DNA of 8,343 nucleotides, from the NCBI GenBank assembly GCA_947068385.1, contig CAMTBF010000133.1, forward strand, positions 1-8,343. The letters are read 5' to 3'. The notes under the pieces are model-generated. The model worked only from the letters and a program-made list of their open reading frames with translations. It was not told the origin of the DNA and searched no databases. Positions 6,372 to 8,343 of the stretch are shown here, piece by piece (within the stretch, counting starts at the first letter, position 1; the number at the start of each line of letters is the position of its first letter). The position numbers and the translations under genes were made by a program. Source of the DNA: an uncultured Lachnospiraceae bacterium (GTDB lineage: Bacteria; Bacillota; Clostridia; Lachnospirales; Lachnospiraceae).

Positions 6372-6860
6372 ATGGGCAAAAAAGCTACGAAAGCCGCCGA
6401 TAACATGTATTACCTGGCACGTTCCCAGGCCGCGGAGGGGAACCCGGACTTCTCCAGCCGGGAGAAGGCGGCTGAAATCATAGGCATAGACCGCACCAGG
6501 CTGGCCCGCATCGAGCTGGACACCATCCCTCCCTACCCGGAGGAAGTGAAGGCCATGGCGGAGGCCTACAACACGCCGGAGCTGTGCAACTCCTACTGCG
6601 CCAGGGAATGCCCCATCGGCCGCAACAGCGTGTCGGAGGTCACGATCGACGACTTCGACAGGCTGGCGCTGAAGGTCCTGGGTTCCCTGAAGGACATCGA
6701 CGCCCTGCGGGCCTCCCTGATCGCCATCTCCGAGGACGGCGTCATCGAGGAGAACGAGCGCCCCGCCTTCCAGAAGATACTGGACTCCCTCCAGAAGATC
6801 AGCAACAACGCCAACGCCCTGCGCATCTGGGCCATGAAGAACATCCGCCTGAAGCAGTAG
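6372..6860 (+). CDS. Xre-like helix-turn-helix protein with a Cys-x3-Cys-x3-Cys motif
   Basis: A 162-residue probable DNA-binding regulator, the only gene of the window read rightwards. Residues 11-66 form an Xre/Cro-type helix-turn-helix unit: SREKAAEIIGIDRTRLARIE (29-48) has the pattern of helix, turn and recognition helix, followed by PYPEEVKAMAEAY. Directly after comes LCNSYCARECPIG with Cys72, Cys76 and Cys80, which could hold a metal or iron-sulfur cluster or act as a redox switch. Residues 92-160 are a helical domain, possibly for dimerisation. The ATG at 6372 is chosen because the protein's homology-like part begins there; the purine-rich site before it (about 6355-6364) is weak. Extending to an ATG at 6153 would overlap the SPFH gene and add non-conserved sequence. 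It is divergent from the SPFH gene and may control it, itself, or neither. Confidence 0.8.
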   Translation: MGKKATKAADNMYYLARSQAAEGNPDFSSREKAAEIIGIDRTRLARIELDTIPPYPEEVKAMAEAYNTPELCNSYCARECPIGRNSVSEVTIDDFDRLALKVLGSLKDIDALRASLIAISEDGVIEENERPAFQKILDSLQKISNNANALRIWAMKNIRLKQ

Positions 6861-6900
6861 AGCATGGCGTTTCGGTTCCGTAGATTTCCGCCGCCTGCGG

Positions 6901-6945
6901 AAAAAGGAACGTCTCTCCGTATCATTTTATACGGAAAGACATCCC
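6901..6945 (-). terminator. Strong Rho-independent terminator after the lipoprotein gene
   Basis: Read on the minus strand, GGGATGTCTTTCCGTAT pairs over its whole length with ATACGGAGAGACGTTCC around a 6-base loop, 17 bp with three G-U wobbles, directly followed by TTTTT. On the plus strand the wobble positions become C-A mismatches and no T-run follows, so the element is built for leftward transcription, from the lipoprotein gene. It lies in the 105-bp gap between two convergent genes and may also limit read-through of the helix-turn-helix gene. Confidence 0.88.
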
Positions 6946-6965
6946 TCTTGTCTTCATGCCCTGAG

Positions 6966-7988
6966 CTATTCCGCCGCCTTTTTGGCGAAATCCTTCGTCA
7001 CCAGGTCTCCGTAGGGCACCTGCTTCTCCAGCACGCCCGCGTCCTGGAGGATGTTCTGGAGCAGCGAGAAGGCGTCCTCCTCAAAAACCAGGTCCTCCTT
7101 CCAGGTATCCTGCCGATAGTATCTGTCCACGATGGTGGTCAGGGTCTCCATGTCCGTCTCTGGGAACTGGGGCGAGATGGCCTTTGCGATCTCCTCGGGC
7201 GAATGGTTCTGCACGTAGTCCATGCCTTTCTGCAGCGCGTCCGTGAAGGCCTGCACCGTATCTTTGTTCTTCTCCAGATAGCTCTTCTTGGCGGAGAAGG
7301 AGGTGTAGGGCACATAACCGGAGTCCTCCCCCAGGGATGCGACTACATAGCCTTCGCCCTTCTGCTCCAGGGAGGTGGCGTGAGGCTCGAATTCCACGGT
7401 GAAGTCCCCCTGCCCGCCGGAGAATGCCGCTGCCGTGGAGCCGAAGTCGATGCTCTGGTCGATGTTCACCTCCGTGGCCGGGTCGATGCCGTTCTTGCGC
7501 AGGATATACTCGAAGACCATCTGGGGCATACCGCCGGCCCTGCCGCCCAGCACGTCCCTGCCCTTGAGCATATCCCAGGAGAAATCTTCCATGGGCTCCC
7601 TGGACACCAGGAAATTCCCCGCCCGCTGGGTCAGCTGGGCGAAGTTCACCACATAGTCCTCGGTCCCTCCCACGTAAGTGTATATGGTGCTCTCGCTGCC
7701 CATGAAGCCGATGTCCGCCTCGCCGGTGAGCACTGCCGTCATGGTCTTGTCGGCCCCGAATCCGGTCACCAGGCTCAGCTCGATGCCGGCCTCCTCGAAA
7801 TAGCCCTCCTCGATGGCCACGTACATAGGCGCATAGAAAATGGAATGCGCCACCTCGTTGAGCACTACCTTCGTCTTACCCTCCTTCGCCTTGTCCGGGC
7901 TGCCCGTGCCGCAGCCGGTCATGGCCGCCACTGCCGTCAGGACGGCCAGGCAGACGGCCCCTGCCTTCTTTATCGAGAACTTCCTCAT
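6966..7988 (-). CDS. ABC importer substrate-binding lipoprotein, SsuA/THI5-like
   Basis: A 340-residue extracytoplasmic solute-binding protein anchored by lipid on the outside of the membrane. Residues 1-25 are a signal peptide with a basic start (MRKFSIKK), a hydrophobic core and the lipobox MTGC, so Cys26 would be acylated after cleavage. The mature start is a flexible Gly/Ser/Lys linker, followed by the NMT1/THI5-like fold: HSIFYAPMYVAIEEGYFEEAGIEL (48-71), then ADIGFMGSEST, typical of transporters for sulfonates, pyrimidine precursors, riboflavin or related small compounds. The ligand cannot be read from sequence. ATG 7988 has GGAGGT at 7993-7998; the ATG four codons earlier overlaps that site. 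The permease and ATPase partners are not downstream (terminator, convergent gene), so they lie elsewhere or beyond the right edge. Confidence 0.92.
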   Translation of the reverse strand: MRKFSIKKAGAVCLAVLTAVAAMTGCGTGSPDKAKEGKTKVVLNEVAHSIFYAPMYVAIEEGYFEEAGIELSLVTGFGADKTMTAVLTGEADIGFMGSESTIYTYVGGTEDYVVNFAQLTQRAGNFLVSREPMEDFSWDMLKGRDVLGGRAGGMPQMVFEYILRKNGIDPATEVNIDQSIDFGSTAAAFSGGQGDFTVEFEPHATSLEQKGEGYVVASLGEDSGYVPYTSFSAKKSYLEKNKDTVQAFTDALQKGMDYVQNHSPEEIAKAISPQFPETDMETLTTIVDRYYRQDTWKEDLVFEEDAFSLLQNILQDAGVLEKQVPYGDLVTKDFAKKAAE

Positions 7989-7996
7989 AGCTACCT

Positions 7997-8024
7997 CCAT
8001 ATGGTTTGATAAGGTATCATATGA
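7997..8024. promoter_or_regulatory. Cluster of short palindromes before the lipoprotein gene
   Basis: Within 28 bases lie CCATATGG (7997-8004), TGATA-AGG-TATCA (8007-8019) and TCATATGA (8017-8024), each a perfect inverted repeat. On the minus strand TATGAT (8018-8023) is a possible -10, with a weak -35. Such overlap of a symmetric element with a promoter or leader suggests an operator, but the sites are short and AT-rich, so chance is not excluded. No terminator separates this from the upstream partial gene, so co-transcription is also possible. Confidence 0.35.
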
Positions 8025-8059
8025 GGGAGCGCCTGTCCCTGTTACACTTTTTCCTCCGG

Positions 8060-8343
8060 TCAGGGATTCTTCCCGCTCTGCTCGTCCTCGGCCTTATGGG
8101 CCTTCTTCTTTCCCTGCCTGTCGGCCGCCAGCTCGTCTATCATCTTCTCTATCATCAGCTTCTTCAGGTACACGTCGAAGCCCAGCATGCAGATGAAGGC
8201 GAATTTGTGCAGGAAATCCATGTCCTCCTGGGGCGCGCCCTGAAAGGCCTCCTGGGAAATCTTGAACTTCTCCTCCACGTCCGCTTTCATGGACTGGAGC
8301 ATCTTGTCCTCCATGCCGAAGGCCTCCCTGTAGATGTCCTCCA
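8060..8343 (-). CDS. Unrecognised protein, cut by the right edge
   Basis: The C-terminal end, or possibly the whole, of a protein of about 94 codons within the window, ending in TGA at 8060-8062. The visible part begins EDIYREAFG and has a central hydrophobic stretch LHKFAFICMLGFDVYLKKL, then a charged tail with KKKAHK and a final GKNP. It looks helical and soluble or membrane-peripheral. The codon cut by the edge reads NTG, so the start may lie exactly there; an internal ATG at 8312-8314 has a GGGAGG eight bases before it and is an alternative. It is 71 bases before the lipoprotein gene on the same strand and may share its transcript. I do not recognise a family, and it does not look like an ABC permease or ATPase. 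Confidence 0.6.
   Translation of the reverse strand, partial: EDIYREAFGMEDKMLQSMKADVEEKFKISQEAFQGAPQEDMDFLHKFAFICMLGFDVYLKKLMIEKMIDELAADRQGKKKAHKAEDEQSGKNP

Noticed and set aside
6885..6903. Hairpin TTTCCGC-loop-GCGGAAA as a terminator of the helix-turn-helix gene
   Set aside because: It has a 7-bp perfect stem but is followed by AAGGAACG and not a T-run on the plus strand, so it lacks the second half of a Rho-independent terminator.
6864..8009. 381-codon plus-strand open frame opposite the lipoprotein gene
   Set aside because: It is an antisense shadow of the solute-binding protein, with low-complexity His/Leu/Arg composition and no ribosome binding site of note.
1..8343. CRISPR array, tRNA, rRNA, insertion sequence or complete defence system
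   Set aside because: I see no spaced direct repeats, cloverleaf, transposase or terminal inverted repeats. The partial ATPase alone does not establish a defence system.

Overview
The window looks like the end of an assembled contig from a GC-rich member of the Bacillota class Clostridia, most likely Lachnospiraceae. This is a judgement from protein style only: a PcrA with a C-terminal Tudor-like domain, an RlmD with the SCKPTSLVRDL signature, an SPFH protein with zinc ribbons, strong AGGAGG-type ribosome binding sites and extended -10 promoters. No database search was possible. The first 23 bases are Illumina library adapter, so position 1 is an artificial end and the sequence beside it is less reliable.

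Positions 24-460, minus strand: the N-terminal part of an AAA/RecF-SMC-type ATPase, AT-richer than the rest (about 44% GC by hand count over 121-360, against about 60% or more elsewhere). It is broken by an early stop at 59-61, while a plausible continuation runs in another frame into the adapter. Just before it, on the same strand, lies a 41-codon open frame without a start codon, in the -1 frame relative to the end of rlmD.

Positions 444-4823, minus strand, in transcription order: pcrA (DNA helicase), a small acidic single-pass membrane protein, and rlmD (23S rRNA m5U methyltransferase). The small gene has its own extended -10 promoter at the end of pcrA and is separated from rlmD by 4 nt, so those two should be co-transcribed and translationally coupled. 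No promoter is evident right before pcrA; a Rho-independent terminator and a 36-codon open frame occupy the gap between it and the upstream SPFH gene.

Positions 4825-6860: a divergent pair. An SPFH/band-7 protein with three C-terminal zinc ribbons is read leftwards, and an Xre-like helix-turn-helix protein with a Cys-x3-Cys-x3-Cys motif is read rightwards. They share a 197-bp intergenic region with a promoter candidate for each direction. Their arrangement makes regulation of one by the other possible but unproven.

Positions 6901-8343, minus strand: a strong terminator, an SsuA/THI5-like lipoprotein (solute-binding component of an ABC importer) and, at the right edge, the end of an unrecognised gene. 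The permease and ATPase of the importer are not in the window.

Most of the window is ordinary chromosomal housekeeping. I do not see a convincing new system. The points most worth checking are the broken left end, the two unexplained short open frames, the Cys-motif regulator beside the SPFH zinc-ribbon gene, and the symmetric sequence before the lipoprotein gene.
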